NCBI RefSeq assembly: GCF_019578655.1
Contig: NC_063262.1
Location: 21,273,582-21,337,581, forward strand
DNA length: 64,000 bases
Source: Ricinus communis
Taxonomy: Eukaryota > Streptophyta > Magnoliopsida > Malpighiales > Euphorbiaceae
Direction: 5' to 3'
In this document: one piece after another, positions 1 through 12,659 of the stretch
Layout of the letters: each line of letters opens with the position of its first letter
Position numbering within the stretch: the first letter of the stretch is position 1
Notes under the pieces: model-generated
What the model was told of the DNA's origin: nothing
The model's database searches: none
Seen by the model: the letters and a program-made list of their open reading frames with translations, nothing else
Position numbers and translations under genes: made by a program

Positions 1-1127
1 GAAAAAATAGATGGTAAATCAAATATATATAGAAGCAGAAATCATGACATTAAGTTCTTAGCATTCAAAAATAAATTAAGGCCTCACAACAATAAAAATA
101 TATTTTATTTATTTAAAAATTCATTTAGGATCTTATGTTAGATTTACTATTCTTAATTATAAGTTCTTTTTATCACTTTTTATGATAGTTTGTTTGACTT
201 CGGTCATGAGAGTTAGAATAGATTAGACTTTGATATTTAAGAGATTGGACTTATTTAAAGACTTGTCAAATGATAATAAAGTCGATTTGTGGCTCAGTAT
301 AATCACCGAGTGGAGTATATTTTATATTGATGCGCCAAAAAAAAGTCAAGATGTTGTACATAATTATCCCATCAACACAATTAATAAAACTTTGAGAAAA
401 AATTGATCTTTATAACAATATTAGTAAGTATTTTTCAACATAGTCAAGTTTATTTTCTATTAAAAATTATATATATTAATTATTATTAACAAAAAAACTC
501 ATTTTTAAAAAAAATAAATAATAATAATTTAAGAAAATAATAATTTTAAACAATAAAAGAATAATTAAATTTAGCATCCTAAACTCATATATGAATGAAC
601 CTATTCAAGAGATGCTAAGAAATATCTAAGTGGCTATAGTCAAAATCACAAGAGTATTGAGGGATGTCTTTTATTCATTTTCTTTTCGTTTTCCTATTAA
701 GTTTTGCTTTAATTTTTTCACCCTTCTTATACGGCTAGCGAGAGTTCCAGTAGATCAACTAAAAGTGAAGTGAAATTCTAGACTCAAAAGGAGTAATTAC
801 TTTATCTCTAATCTACATAGGGGTTATAAAGTTTAGTTATTTTAAAATTATGTAAATAGCCCTTTTCATACCAATTATTTGCCATTTACTTTACTTTAGT
901 GTCAAAATTCGAATTTTTTATTTTTGGTGCTATTAATGTAATAATTAAGTTGGCAAGCATATGATGTGACAACTGTAGTTACCAAATCTATTTAAGAATA
1001 CGATTGCTATATTATTATCTCAAATTAATCAGATACCTAATAGGTACTCTGCTCTCCGAAAATAGAACCTTTCATATTATAAAAAGTTTAGTATCAATAA
1101 AAACATAAAATATCATTATGATATTAA
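1..1127. other. AT-rich intergenic DNA
   Basis: No open reading frame or recognised domain is seen on either strand. The stretch is A/T-rich with short homopolymer runs, as in plant intergenic DNA. A motif near 795-860 (GGAGTAATTACTTT and following) loosely resembles the reverse of 19255-19290, so it may be a remnant of a dispersed element. I could not define its ends. Confidence 0.6.
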
Positions 1128-2243
1128 AGGGTACATACTATTTATTCTATGTGCTAATATATGAATTGGTCATTGTATTTTTTTTATTATTGATAAAAAA
1201 AATTTAAGTTTTAATAAAACTGATTATTACTTCTTCCGTATTATTCAAAGAACTAAAATAACAATTGAAGACTATAATTTGATCCTTAAATTTGCTATTA
1301 AATATCAAACTCGTTCACAATTAATTTTGTTATTAAACTAGAATAAAATTTTATTTTTAACACAAATTAATTTTAATGTCTAATTAAAATAATAGATCTA
1401 ATATCCTTTTTCTTGCTCTAATTTTTAATACAATTTAATTCAAGTAAATTTAAATATTTTAAAATTACTTATATTTATAATAATATTATTAAATTATTAA
1501 GTAATTTAATTGTAGTTATTAATACAAAATAAATATTTCTAATTAAAAAATTACCATTCTATTATTATTTTTATTATATATTATAGTTAAACTATAGAAT
1601 AAGTTAAAATTAAATTAAACAATCATAGCTTAATCTAATAAAATAATCTAGACACTTAGTTGACAAGTGCACTGTCAATAAATGAAGAAAATCACGATAA
1701 TCTTGTATATTAAAAATAAAATTTTTTATCAACCAGTAAAATAAAATTAATACATATAAGATTTTCATTTTCAATATGTTTAATTTTAGTGTCTAATAAA
1801 AATAATAACTTTTAACTATTTAGTTTATTTAAAAATTTAAAATTAAACTACATAGTAATTTAATAATATTAAATAGAAAAATAAATATTTTTAATACATT
1901 TGAATTATTTTAAAATTAGATTATATTGCCAAAAATAAAAGATATAAACAAGTAAAAAATTATTAAATTTTTTTATTTTGATTAGACACTAAAATTAACT
2001 TGTACTAAAAATAAGATTTTACTCTAATGTGATAATAAAATTAATTTTGCACGAATTTGATACTTGATAATAAGTTAAAAGATCAAATTATAATATCGAA
2101 TTACCAGTCTAGTCCTTCAACTAATACAAAAGGGGGTAGTAGTTAGTTTCATTAAAATTTAAGAAGGTTCTAATGTAATAGAAACAATGGAGGTGCTGAA
2201 TCATATATTAGAGTAAATCTCATAGGTAAATAGTATTTAACCC
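1128..2243. repeat. Long terminal-inverted-repeat element, MULE/foldback-like
   Basis: The left arm (about 1128-1420) and right arm (about 1940-2243) are imperfect inverted repeats of each other over roughly 250-300 bp. The left arm begins AGGGTACATACTATTTA; the right arm in reverse complement begins near GGGTTAAATACTATTTA. Shared blocks include CTAATATATGA, CATTGT, ACTATAATTTGATC and TTAATTTTAATGTCTAAT (one mismatch at most each). The flanks TGATATTAA and TAATATTAA could be a 9-bp target duplication with one mismatch, which fits Mutator-like elements. The AT content makes the duplication weak evidence on its own. No transposase reading frame lies between the arms, so the element is non-autonomous. 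Confidence 0.65.
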
Positions 2244-3581
2244 TAATATTAATAGGATATAGTTATAATAACACCGAGCATAGGACTCGGAGATCCTAAA
2301 CCGTACTGAAAAATCAAACCAAGAATATATATTGACCATTTGACTTTCTCTAAACGAGACCGTACTAGAATTTTCTTTTGGTGGGTTTTGGATCTCATTA
2401 GTTCTCCATACTGAGAACCGTGCCCGACCATCTTGTATTGTTTCGAACTAATGGACTAAAACTATAATCGATTTCAAATTTTATTTATTTATATTTATGA
2501 TTATATTTATTATAGATAAATTCAAATCTTAAGTTCAAATTTAAAATAAAGTATAAAAAATCTTACCAAATAAAAATATAATTATTCTATTCTAATAAAA
2601 CTAAACTTATTGGCCCAAATATAAAATAGAAAAACCAAAATTTTTATTTGACTGCAATGTTAATTATTCATTAAATTTATCACAATTTCTAAACTAAGTT
2701 CATTAAATTTATCACAAAAGTTACAAATTATGATCGTCATCATTTATTTAATTAAAAAACGTAGTATTTAAATTTTTTTAAATTTTAATAAAAAAATATA
2801 TTTTAGTACCAAACATATTAATTTATTAATTTATGATATTAATCAGGTTTATAAATTAATTCTTATTAATAATGTGTCTTTTAATAAAAAGATAATATAT
2901 TGCTTTAGATGGGTCAGATGAAATGTATTTATTAGTTGGACAATAAATTACTGTAAATATTCAGCTTGGTGGATTGGAACTATTAAATATGTATTTATTT
3001 AATATGCAATTTCTATTAGCTTGGTGGATTGAGAATAAACTTCTCTATTATGTAGTTGTTAATTACAAGTATAACATAATAGTAGTGATTTTATTTTTTG
3101 TTATATAATTTTAAAATTAAGTCTAGTACAATTAATTTAAGCTAAAAATATTTTTCATTATATGAAAGTAAAAAATTTCTGAATCTTCATTGTCTCGTAC
3201 TGTACTATATCGAACCGAACCGTCCCATTAGACCTGAATCTCCATGGTGAACCATTCTGAGAAATTGGTACGGTTCGGGATAGAGATTTTTATGCTACGG
3301 TATGATTCTGGAGATCCAATTTTGAAATTCCTAACATTTTTGTATGGTTTTGGAGATTTTCAATTTCCCAGACTTCCACGAGCCGTACTCATCCCCACTA
3401 ATAGAGCATCCTCAACAAACGTTTAAATCATGCTTATTTTCTATTATAGAATGTATACTAAAAAAATAATACTCCAGAAAACAACTCCCTAAATCATTTT
3501 CATTTTTCATAATTTTTTAAGAGTTATATTTTCTCTTCTTAAATTTAAAGAGGGAAAAAAAAGATAATAATTATTATTTAT
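2244..3581. other. AT-rich intergenic DNA with two GC-richer element fragments
   Basis: No gene is seen. Two less AT-rich islands, about 2265-2440 and about 3190-3410, share words such as CCGTACT and GGTACGGTTCGG in opposite orientations and look like remnants of one non-autonomous DNA transposon family. Ends and target duplications could not be fixed. The short open frames across them are not supported as genes. Confidence 0.4.
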
Positions 3582-4348
3582 TGTTGTCCCTTGGAATCAA
3601 GAAAGGGGGTTGAATTGGTGACCTAAAATTATAAAAATTAAAAATTTTAAGTAAAAACACAAGAGATTAAAGTAAATGTAAGAAGAGTAAAGGTTAGAGA
3701 AGATGGCATAAAGGATTTATAGTGGTTGGGGAACAAACCTCTCTATATCCACTCCTCAAGATCACACTTGAATGTTTCATTATAATAACCAAGATTACAA
3801 CCTTTGAGTTTTATAAGTTCACCAAACAATTTGGTGTTTTTAAGACTCACACTAAATCTCTTCCTTTAGTATATCAATCTCTCACTAGGTCTCTTAACCC
3901 TTGAGTATTAATGGTTACTCAACAAACAATTTCTTGTGTATTTAATACCTAAACTCACACAACAATCCTTTTAAGTTTTAGTTGAACAAAGAATTTTAAC
4001 CTAATACACTTTACAAAGGAAGAAATTGAGTGTAGAAATCTGAAAAATAAATTTGCAAGAGATGGTTCAGCCAACTGCTTGCCTACGTCCATTCCTCAAA
4101 CTTCACTTGAAATTTTCACTATCAATAATCCTTTTACGGGTGCACGATCAAATCCAAGTGTTTTTAAGCTCACACTCAAACTTCTTATAAGTGTTTCAAT
4201 GGCTAACACTTAAACCCAAGTATTTTCTATGGCTAACACTCTAACCCAAGTGTTTTCTTAAAGCTCACACTCTAACCCAAGTATTTTTCTTAGGCTCTCA
4301 CTCTAACCCAATCTAAGATTTTCAATCTTAGTTATAAGAGCAATAAAT

Positions 4349-4697
4349 TATTAAGCATAAAAGAGACACCCATGACAGAGGTACCCAAACCAACCCCCAA
4401 CGTACCCAAACCAACCCTCAACGTCTACCTTGACCAAATCAAATCAAAATTCTTTCCATCAAAAACTTCTTTCCTTACAAAGCCTCATCACCATCCACAG
4501 TCAACAAACAACAAACGTCCACTTCCTAAAATTACCAACTTCCCTTATTTACAAAACACCAACCACAACTTCCTTTTATAATTGCAAATACCATGTAACA
4601 CTTTGTATACATATAGATAGCCCTGTACAAGCTTTCCTCAAAGAATGAGAATTATATTTTCTGTCAGAATTATATTTTCTATTCATCGATTTCTTCA
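4349..4697 (+). repeat. 5' LTR of the copia element
   Basis: It begins TATTAAGCATAA (ancestral TG apparently mutated to TA) and ends TTTCTTCA. By eye it differs from the 3' LTR at 18 of 349 positions, 16 of them transitions. A tandem duplication of an 18-bp unit ending in TTATATTTTCT lies near its end. Confidence 0.9.
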
Positions 4698-4712
4698 TGG
4701 TATCAGAGCAGG
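4698..4712 (+). other. Primer-binding site (initiator tRNA-Met type)
   Basis: TGGTATCAGAGCAGG lies directly after the 5' LTR. TGGTATCAGAGC is the standard plant copia/gypsy site complementary to the 3' end of initiator methionine tRNA, where minus-strand DNA synthesis is primed. Confidence 0.92.
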
Positions 4713-4738
4713 AATCCAGCTCTCAGAATACAATTCTC

Positions 4739-5788
4739 ATGGCCAACATCTCCTCTGCAAATGAACCTGATCTTTCACTCCAAACTCTTCATCAATGTGC
4801 GAGTCTAATCTCACTAAAATTAGACAACACTAATTATCTTCTTTGGCGGTCACAAATGGAGCCACTCATTCAAAGTATAAACATGGATCATCATCTAGTT
4901 GAGGGTAATCAATCATTACAAGAAATTATGAAAGATAATAAAGCTGAAATCAATGCAGACTATATCAAGTGGAAAAGAAATGATGGACTCATCATCACTT
5001 TCTTGCTGAAAAACATAGAGACCGAAGTGTTGGTCACTCTTGAAGATGTAAGCTCAGCCTCTAAAGTGTGGAAATCGATTGAACAATAAATTCTACCCAC
5101 TACAGTAGAAAAAGAAATGATTTTAAATGAAACCCTCATGTCTCTACAAAAGGGTAAAATCTCCATTGATGAATATGTATAGAAATTCAAAGGATTGTGT
5201 GACAGTCTTGCAAAGTCAATTGATGAGATTAAGAAGGTTTTTCAACTAGCAAGGGGACTTGGTTCGAAATACCAAGACTTTCGAACGACCATGCTTACGA
5301 AACCTCCATATCCTTCATTCCATCAATTTGTAATGGCTCTTCAAGCACATGAACAATTCAACTCAACCATCAAACAAGAATCCACTCCTCGGCATGACCA
5401 AGCCTTTTTTATCCAAAGAGGTAGAGGTCGTGGAAGGTATAGTGGAAGATTCAACTCGCGTGGTCGTGGTTTTAATCCAGCGGCAAGACACATCTCTAGA
5501 GGTCAGTATAATCACCATGACAAGCAACTCTCTGAAAATTCCACTACCAATAAAATTAGCAAACCATACAAGGAACCCATTGTGTGTCAAACTTGTGGCA
5601 AAAATAATCACTCTGCAATTAAATGTTGGAGTCGCTTTGATCATTCCATTCAACCAGAGGATCAACTACACAAAACTTTGGCAGCCATGAACATACCTCA
5701 AGGTGATGATCCACACCTCTATGCCGATTCTGGAGCCACAACCCATATTGTAAATGATCTAGGTACACTTTCAAAATTACCAAATATA
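4739..5788 (+). pseudogene. gag: copia gag and protease region, disrupted
   Basis: This encodes the nucleocapsid polyprotein and the start of the protease. The frame opens at the ATG at 4739 (MANISS...), includes the usual gag segment NTNYLLWRSQ, and later an RGRGR-rich stretch. A zinc knuckle of CX2CX4HX4C form (CQTCGKNNHSAIKC) lies near 5587-5628. The aspartic protease signature DSGATTHI lies near 5725-5750. In-frame stops interrupt it at 5087 (TAA) and 5180 (TAG), both one transition away from glutamine codons. A 1-base frameshift near 5775-5795 throws the protease frame into that of pol. The reading frame is otherwise continuous, so this is a decayed single polyprotein rather than several genes. 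Confidence 0.88.
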
Positions 5789-8700
5789 AAGGAAATGACT
5801 CTATTATTGTTGGTAACGGTGAAAACTTGAATATTAGTCATATTGGAGAAGGTAGAATTGAGTCAAATGATGGAATTGTTAATCTAAAAAATGTTCTAGT
5901 AGTTCCTAAAATTAAAAAGAATATTATTTCTGTAGGAAAATTGACTTCGGATAATGCTTGCACTGTTATTTTTTAGGCTAATCAATTCTTTGTCAAGTCT
6001 CAACAGGGAAAGGTGCTTGCTAAAGGACGAAAACATAATGGACTATATGCTCTAGACAACTATCACAAAGCCTTGGTAGCATACAAGGGAATGTCCCAAA
6101 CTATTTGGCATCAACGTTTGGGACATGCACATTCAAATTTCTTAAAAATTTTACATTCTAAAAGGCTAATAAATATATCTAGTTGGGAAAAACCAAAAAC
6201 CATTTATGCTAGTTGTCAAATGGGAAAAAGTTGTAAACTCCCTTTCTTTTCATCAAATAAAATTTCCAATTTTCCTTTAGAGAAATTGCATTGTGATCTT
6301 TGGGGACCTGCTCCCATTCTTTCATGTCAAAACTACAAATACTATGCTATTATTGTGGATGATTGCACTCGTTATACGTGGATTTTTCCTTTGAAACAAA
6401 AATCTGAATTTTTTAAAACTTTTATTAAATTTCAAAAACAAGTGGAAAATTTATTTGAAAGAAAAATTAAAATTTTTCAAAGTGATGGTGGGGGAGAACC
6501 TACCTCAAATATTTTTGAATCTCACTTAGCCAATCATGGAATACACCATCAATTTTCCTACCCTCATACCCCACAACAAAATAGTGTTGCTGAAAGGAAG
6601 CATCGCCATATTGTTGAAACTGGCCTTACCCTTCTTTTTCAAGCCCATATACCAACCAAATATTGGGTGGATGCTTTTGTTACTGCTACTTTTTTAATGA
6701 ATTGTCTGCCCTCATCTACTCTTGGCATGAAATCTTCATATTTTAAATTGTTCTATCATGAACCCGACTACAACATGCTTAGAATTTTCGGATGTCAATG
6801 CTTCCCTTATCTTCGGGATCATGGCAAGAAAAATAAATTTGAAAAAAATCATATCCTTGCATTTTTATTGGATACAGTCCCATTCACAAAGGTTATCGTT
6901 GTCTATGCCCTGTTACTAACAAAGTTTACATTTCTCGACATGTTGTTTTTTCTATTTTCCTTTTTCACCTAACACTAACGCTAATTCAAAGGAATTAGAA
7001 ATTACTTTTTTTCCTGACAATGTTGAACAGGTTCAAGTTAATTCAACAGAGAAAGTCAATCCAAGTAATGCATCTTGCTTTGAGAAAGGAAACACAAATC
7101 CTGGTCCCTCCCTTATCGGCTCTTGCTGTCCACCAGCTCCCCAAAATAATTCTCCACTACCTAGCAGCAATCCCCTACAACATGTCACTCCTTCTAGCCC
7201 AAAACACCACCAATACCATCCCAACACAACTACCCTATGTAATACTTGCATAATCCCACACGTAACTGATCACCCCTCTCATCCCGACACCAGCCCTGCA
7301 CATCAAACTCTCATTGCCGATGCCACCCAAACCAACGGCAACCATGGCCCTACAGCATATCCTTCCCCGCCTGTCCTAACCACAGCATAGCCCCTTCCTC
7401 ACCTACACCCGCATCCTGATATCACATCCTCACCTTCGCTTTCTCCCTCCACTACTCCGCCTCTAACCATCGGCTCCCATGTTCCTGTCCCATCCCCTTT
7501 GGAGAGCCAGACCTCTGCTAACCAGACCACTCCTTCCTCCTCTGCCTTCAACTCACCCAGCGCTTCCGACTCCAACACTGCTTTTGCGCACTCCCCTACC
7601 TCTGTTGTCTCTTCCACTCCTGTGCAATCACGTCCCTCACTTCATAATCTTCCTGACTTAAACAACAACCTTATTATTGATTTATCTGTTGCAGGTAATG
7701 GCACTGCCTCAACTAACGAGTCCACTGGTCATCATATATGATCACTCGTAACCAACTTCGCCAACACCCTCACCTTGATCCAGCTCTTGCCCAAGCCACT
7801 CAAAGGTTTCGAGCCCGACGACACAAGCTGGCTCTTGTTACCTGTAGTGACTTCAACGTTCCTAAAACATACAAAACAACCTTTCAGATACCTCACTAGA
7901 AAGAAGCCATGAACCAAGAATTTCAAGCCCTCCATGACAACAACACTTGTCCCCTCGTACCCAAACCACCTGATACAAACATCATCAGGTCTAAATGGAT
8001 CTTTCGCATTAAATTTAAGAAAAATGGGACAATCGAATACCGCAAGGCCCGTCTAGTTGCTCAAGGATACTCACAAATTGAAGGACTAGACTATGAGAAA
8101 ACTTATAGCTCGGTAGTTAAAGCTACCACTATTCGTGTTGTCCTTAGCATTGCCACCACTTCCAACTGAAAATCACGCTAGCTTGATGTCAAAAATGCGT
8201 TTCTCCATGGCCATCTCAAAGAGACAGTCTACATGGACCAACCGCCAGGATTCAAAGATCCTCTCTACCCTCATTTTGTTTGCAAATTAAACAAGTCTAT
8301 TTATAGCCTCAAGCAAGCCCCTCAAGCCTGGTTCAATCGCCTATCCCAATACCTTATTCATCTTGGTTTTACTTGCAGTATAGCTAACCCCTCTCTTTTT
8401 ATTTTACGCACTGAATACTTAACTGTACTAATGCTTATTTATGTAGATGACATTGTGCTCACAGGAAACAATGACTCATTCATTCAGCTCCTCCTCCAGC
8501 AACTTAGATCCGAGTTTGTACTTAAAGATTTTAGAGAATTGCATTTTTTCTTAGGCATTGCAGTTCAGGAGACTGAACATGGCATCCTTTTCTCCCAGGG
8601 CTAATATGCCAGAGAACTACTTCAGCGTGCCAACCTTCAAAATAGCACCCATTATAAAACTCCCATGGCTCTCAAATCCCAATCCACACCTCGTGACAAG

Positions 8701-9442
8701 GATGCCGTTAATATCACCGAATATCGCAGCTTGGTTGGCGCATTACAATATCTCACATACACTAGACCCAACATTATTCACGTTGTCAATAAAGTGTGTT
8801 AATCTCTTCACAACCCAACTGTAGGAGATATGAGAGCTGTTAAACGTATCCTTAGATATCTCAACGGGACGTTAGACTTTGGGATTTCATTTCATAAACA
8901 TAGTAATTTATCTCTTTATAGTTTTTGTGATGCAGATTGGGCCAGGTGTTCAACAACTCGACGAAGTACCACAGGCTACTGCATTTTCCTTAGGTCCAAT
9001 TGCATCTCCTGGTCCTCCAAGAAATAACCCACAGTCTCTCGCTCAAGCACCGAAGCAGAATATAGAGCCTTAGCCTCCACTACTACTGAAATAGTTTGGA
9101 TTCAATTCCTTTTACGTGACATTGGCACTCCTCTAAAACAAGCTCCTCAACTTTTTTGTGACAATAAGCGTGCTCTCTATACATGACCATTAATCCAGTT
9201 TTTCATTTCGCACCAAGCATATTGAAATTGACTATCATTTTGTACGTGAAAAAGTCGCCATTGGAGCCTTGGTTACTCGTTACATTCCCTCTCCACACCA
9301 AGTTGCCGATGTCTTCACAAAGCCATTACCCGCTCACTCATTTCTTCTTTTCCGCAACAAACTTGGAGTCCACCTACTAGTTTCCTCCAATTTGAGAAAA
9401 GGTATTAAGCATAATAGAGACACCCATGACAGAGGTACCTAA
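5789..9442 (+). pseudogene. pol: copia pol: integrase, reverse transcriptase, RNase H, disrupted
   Basis: The remainder of the polyprotein follows. The GAG-pre-integrase motif WHQRLGHAHS is near 6105. The integrase core has the expected DLWGP, VDDCTRYTW, SDGGGE and HTPQQNSVAERKHR segments (about 6290-6610). A C-rich, proline/serine-rich spacer spans about 6990-7740. Reverse transcriptase follows with KWIFRIK, KARLVAQGY, NKSIYSLKQAP and the catalytic YVDD (about 7980-8460). RNase H has CDADWA and RRSTTGY (about 8925-8985), and the C-terminal VADVFTKPL lies near 9305. Stops occur at 5974, 7897, 8167, 8602, 8800 and 9025, all explicable by single transitions. Frameshifts occur near 6845 and probably within the spacer. 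The frame ends at a TAA inside the 3' LTR (9440-9442). Confidence 0.9.
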
Positions 9443-9751
9443 ACCAACCCTCAACGTCCCCAAACCAACCCTCAACGTCTACCTTGACCAAATCAAATCA
9501 AAATTCTTTTTATCAAAAACTCCTTTCCTTACAAAGCCTCATCACCATCCACAGTCAACAAACAATAAACGTCCACTTCCTAAAATTACCAACTTTCCTT
9601 ATTTGCAAAACACCAATTACAACTTCCTTTTATAATTGCAAATACTGTGTAACACTTTGTATACATATAGATAGCCCTATACAAGCTTTCCTCAAGGAAT
9701 GAGAATTATATTTTCTGTCAGAATTATATTTTCTGTTCATCAATTTCTTCA
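9403..9751 (+). repeat. 3' LTR of the copia element
   Basis: It is the same length as the 5' LTR and about 95% identical by eye. It is preceded by the short purine-rich tract GAGAAAAGG at 9394-9402 and followed directly by the TAAAT target duplication. Under commonly used plant substitution rates the divergence implies an age of roughly a few million years; this is an inference. Confidence 0.9.
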
Positions 9752-10579
9752 TAAATCCCTTACCCAAGTACTCAACCTAACCTTTTTAAGCTCTGAAAAC
9801 AAGAATCAATCACTTAACTACCCAAAGATTCAAGCCCTCTCTTGAATCTTCAATATAAGATGAACTTCATGAAGAAATAGAGGTTTTGAGAAATATAACA
9901 AATATGAGACTCAAGTAAATGCTCTTGCTTGATATAGAACCATTAGAAATAAAGTTTAAATAGTTTTAGGTTAAATAGAGATGTTATACCCTTATTAAAT
10001 GCAAATAAAGCAGTTTCAACAAGCTTCTTAAATGCAGCTTCATGGATGGAAACATTTCTTCACGGTCGCGAAGCATCAGCGTGAAAAGCATATTTGAAAA
10101 TCTAGAACTTGGCATGGTTGTGAAGAAAAGTTCATGGCTTATAAGACATCATTCATGACTAGGAATTCTTATTCACAGTTAGGAATGTCTTCTTTCATAG
10201 CTAGAAACTTTAGCCATGAAGGCTACTAAAGTTGTGAGGAAAAAGTTCTTCATGGGTTTGAATTTTTATTCACGACTGGGAGTGCTGGCTGTAAATGCTT
10301 ATGTATATTTCCTCACTTCTTTAAGATAGACAAACTTAATAGGTGAAAATATTTGCTCATAGCCATAAATACCCTCTTTCACAGCTAGAAAGATTTGTTC
10401 ATGGTCTTGAATCTCTCCTGTTCTAAAAAGAAAAAGGATTTTGAATCTCCCTTGATATATATTGCTTTATTGCATCAATAGCAATCAAAGAGTACATATT
10501 AACCATAACAGCACTAAATAAAATTGTTAGAATAATAATATTTTGCATCAAAATTAGATATGAAATATTGGAATCAACA

Positions 10580-12659
10580 TTCTCCCCTTTTCTTTATGAT
10601 AAAATATTGATGCAATAATCAAAATAATTCTCCTCTTTTTTGAAATTATTCAAAAAGGATCACTATTATAAAGCGTGAATGAAAAAGTTGAACGAATTTA
10701 TGAAATCAAAAGATACATGTATACTCTCATTTCTTTTGTGACTTGAGGATCATCATGATATGTTTACTCTTTGAAAATGTAACATTTGCATCATTAAAGA
10801 TATATCTCCCCTTAAACTATAACTTTATACATAAATTATGAATTTTCACAATAATGGAGAATGATATAGATAATTTCAAAATAGCATAATCAAATAAATA
10901 TCAATTAATCTCTCTATAATATATGACCATTTGAAATCTTAGGGCATGAGAGTGTATATTCAAACACTTCATTTATAAGATCTAAAATATATATAAAATA
11001 AATGTATAAGTTGTCAAAAGAAGAAGGTCTTGCCAAGAATCAAGGAAGATAATATCACATAATATTATGAGATTATAATTATATATTGCCTATTATATAT
11101 TTTTTAGATTTACCATGTATAGATATGAGTTGTATTTCTAAAATTGTACCAATTGTAGCTTTATAATTAGGGATCTCAATCCTTTGTATAAAATCATTAA
11201 ATATATATGATTTTTTCCTTCTTTCTCCATTCCAATTATTATTATAAGTGAGTTTTGAATATACTTCCCTTAATATGATAGAAAATTGATGCACAATTTT
11301 CCTTCTTTTGTGGTAAGATTTGAAGAGTAGATAATGTAGCTTCTCTAACTTAATTTCTAATATTTGTAGCTTGATTAATTGACATTTAAATGTTGAAGAG
11401 AGTGATTGAAGCTTATATAATTTTTCTACAAAATAAAAAAATTACTTTTCTCCAAGTGTGATCTTAATTTTTTTTATATCTCATCCTAAGCATGATAAAT
11501 ATATAGATTAAGCTTTTCCTTAAACCAACAATCCTTCTCACGATTAACAAGTACAAGGGTAAGATTACTTATCATTAATAAGAAGAAGGATAAGAGAGTA
11601 AAGGTTGCTATTAATAAGACATAAGCAATTTAGCAACAAAGTATTTAAATATACTCAAGATAAAGATTTACTCACTTTAAGAGTGGATACCACTTTAAAA
11701 TAGCATTGCAACTAAACTTCCACTAGCAAATCTCTTTGATATTAAGATCAATTAAATCTCTTTGACCACATTAGAAAGTTGTAAATGCTTAATTCTTTAA
11801 TCTTGATCATGATTCTTGGTATGTTTTTCTCTTTCTATTCATCAAGAGTTCTTGAGTATTTTCTCTTTGAGATCATTTTTGTACTTTATTTAAATTGTCT
11901 ATAAAAATAAAAGCATAAATAGCTATCTTTAAAGAGTAAGAGGTTAGCTTAATGAAGAGTATAATATATTCATCTCAAGAATAAAATTGAATTTTCTTTA
12001 ATTAAAGAATAAAGAACATTTTGAAATCTTTAGGGGCATGAAATAGAAACTCAATTTATTTTAATCAAAGTAGATCAAGAGATAGATATACTTTACTTTT
12101 TTTTCCAACTATAGCATTATCAACATTTAGACGCCTTCTTAGAGCATGCATCTTAATTTTATGCTTTCGCAAAACTTGCTTCATGTCCTTCTTTTTTCTT
12201 AAGCATAATGTAGGAACATCTTCCTTGAAGTATATCTATAAAAATCTATAAGTTTAGTACCCTTTAAATTATTAGATCCTTGAGGGTTAGCATCCACAAG
12301 ATAACAAAGATTCTCCATGATAGAACAAATTATTGAATAAATATAACATGAATTAAATTAAAAGATTAAGTGTATAATCTAAAAGGTTATTACATATTAA
12401 ATTATACAAAATCTCAAGATTCATACATTAACATACAATATGTATGCATAATAAAATATATTTAATGCATATTCAATAAATAATCTGGCACAAATGCATT
12501 AAACATATAAAATCAAGACTAAGGTTTAAGAGTACTACTTTTACCTTAACTTTCTTAATTTTATATTGTTGATGCCATATTGAATGAGACGTTATACTTT
12601 GTTAATCCATTTAAAAGACTTTATATGTTTTTCATTTTTCTCTCTCATTTTAGCTCTTT
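10580..12659 (-). other. Probable 3' noncoding interior of a minus-strand retroelement
   Basis: No recognisable coding domain is present. The left edge carries the polypurine tract (read on the minus strand) of the LTR ending at 10579, so at least the left part belongs to that element. A segment near 12120-12320 reads on the minus strand as a plausible but broken peptide (containing LVDANPQGSNNLKG) that I do not recognise. The right part may already belong to the next element. Confidence 0.45.

Larger units (their letters stand above)
4349..9751 (+). mobile_element. Ty1/copia LTR retrotransposon, full length but decayed
   Basis: Both LTRs are 349 bp (4349-4697 and 9403-9751). The element is flanked by TAAAT at 4344-4348 and 9752-9756, the 5-bp target duplication expected of copia integrases. 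A primer-binding site matching initiator methionine tRNA follows the 5' LTR. The internal order is gag zinc knuckle, protease, integrase, reverse transcriptase, RNase H, which defines Ty1/copia. Stops and frameshifts disrupt the coding region, so it cannot be autonomous now. The gag start and the proline/serine-rich spacer between integrase and reverse transcriptase suggest an Ale/Retrofit-like lineage, but this is tentative. Confidence 0.93.
3582..10579 (-). repeat. Retrotransposon LTR (minus orientation) split by a nested copia element
   Basis: The LTR has two pieces, 3582-4348 and 9757-10579, about 1.59 kb in total. It starts TGTTGTCCCTTGG and ends GAATCAACA, giving TG...CA ends. A pyrimidine run (TCTCCCCTTTTC) at about 10581-10592 reads as a polypurine tract on the minus strand, so this is the 3' LTR of a minus-strand element whose interior lies to the right. 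The start is related to the LTRs at 35719 and 41227. The split is explained by the copia insertion at 4349-9751 with its TAAAT duplication. Confidence 0.7.

Noticed and set aside
7020..7741. Several overlapping proline/serine-rich open frames
   Set aside because: They are alternative readings of the C-rich spacer between integrase and reverse transcriptase in the copia element.
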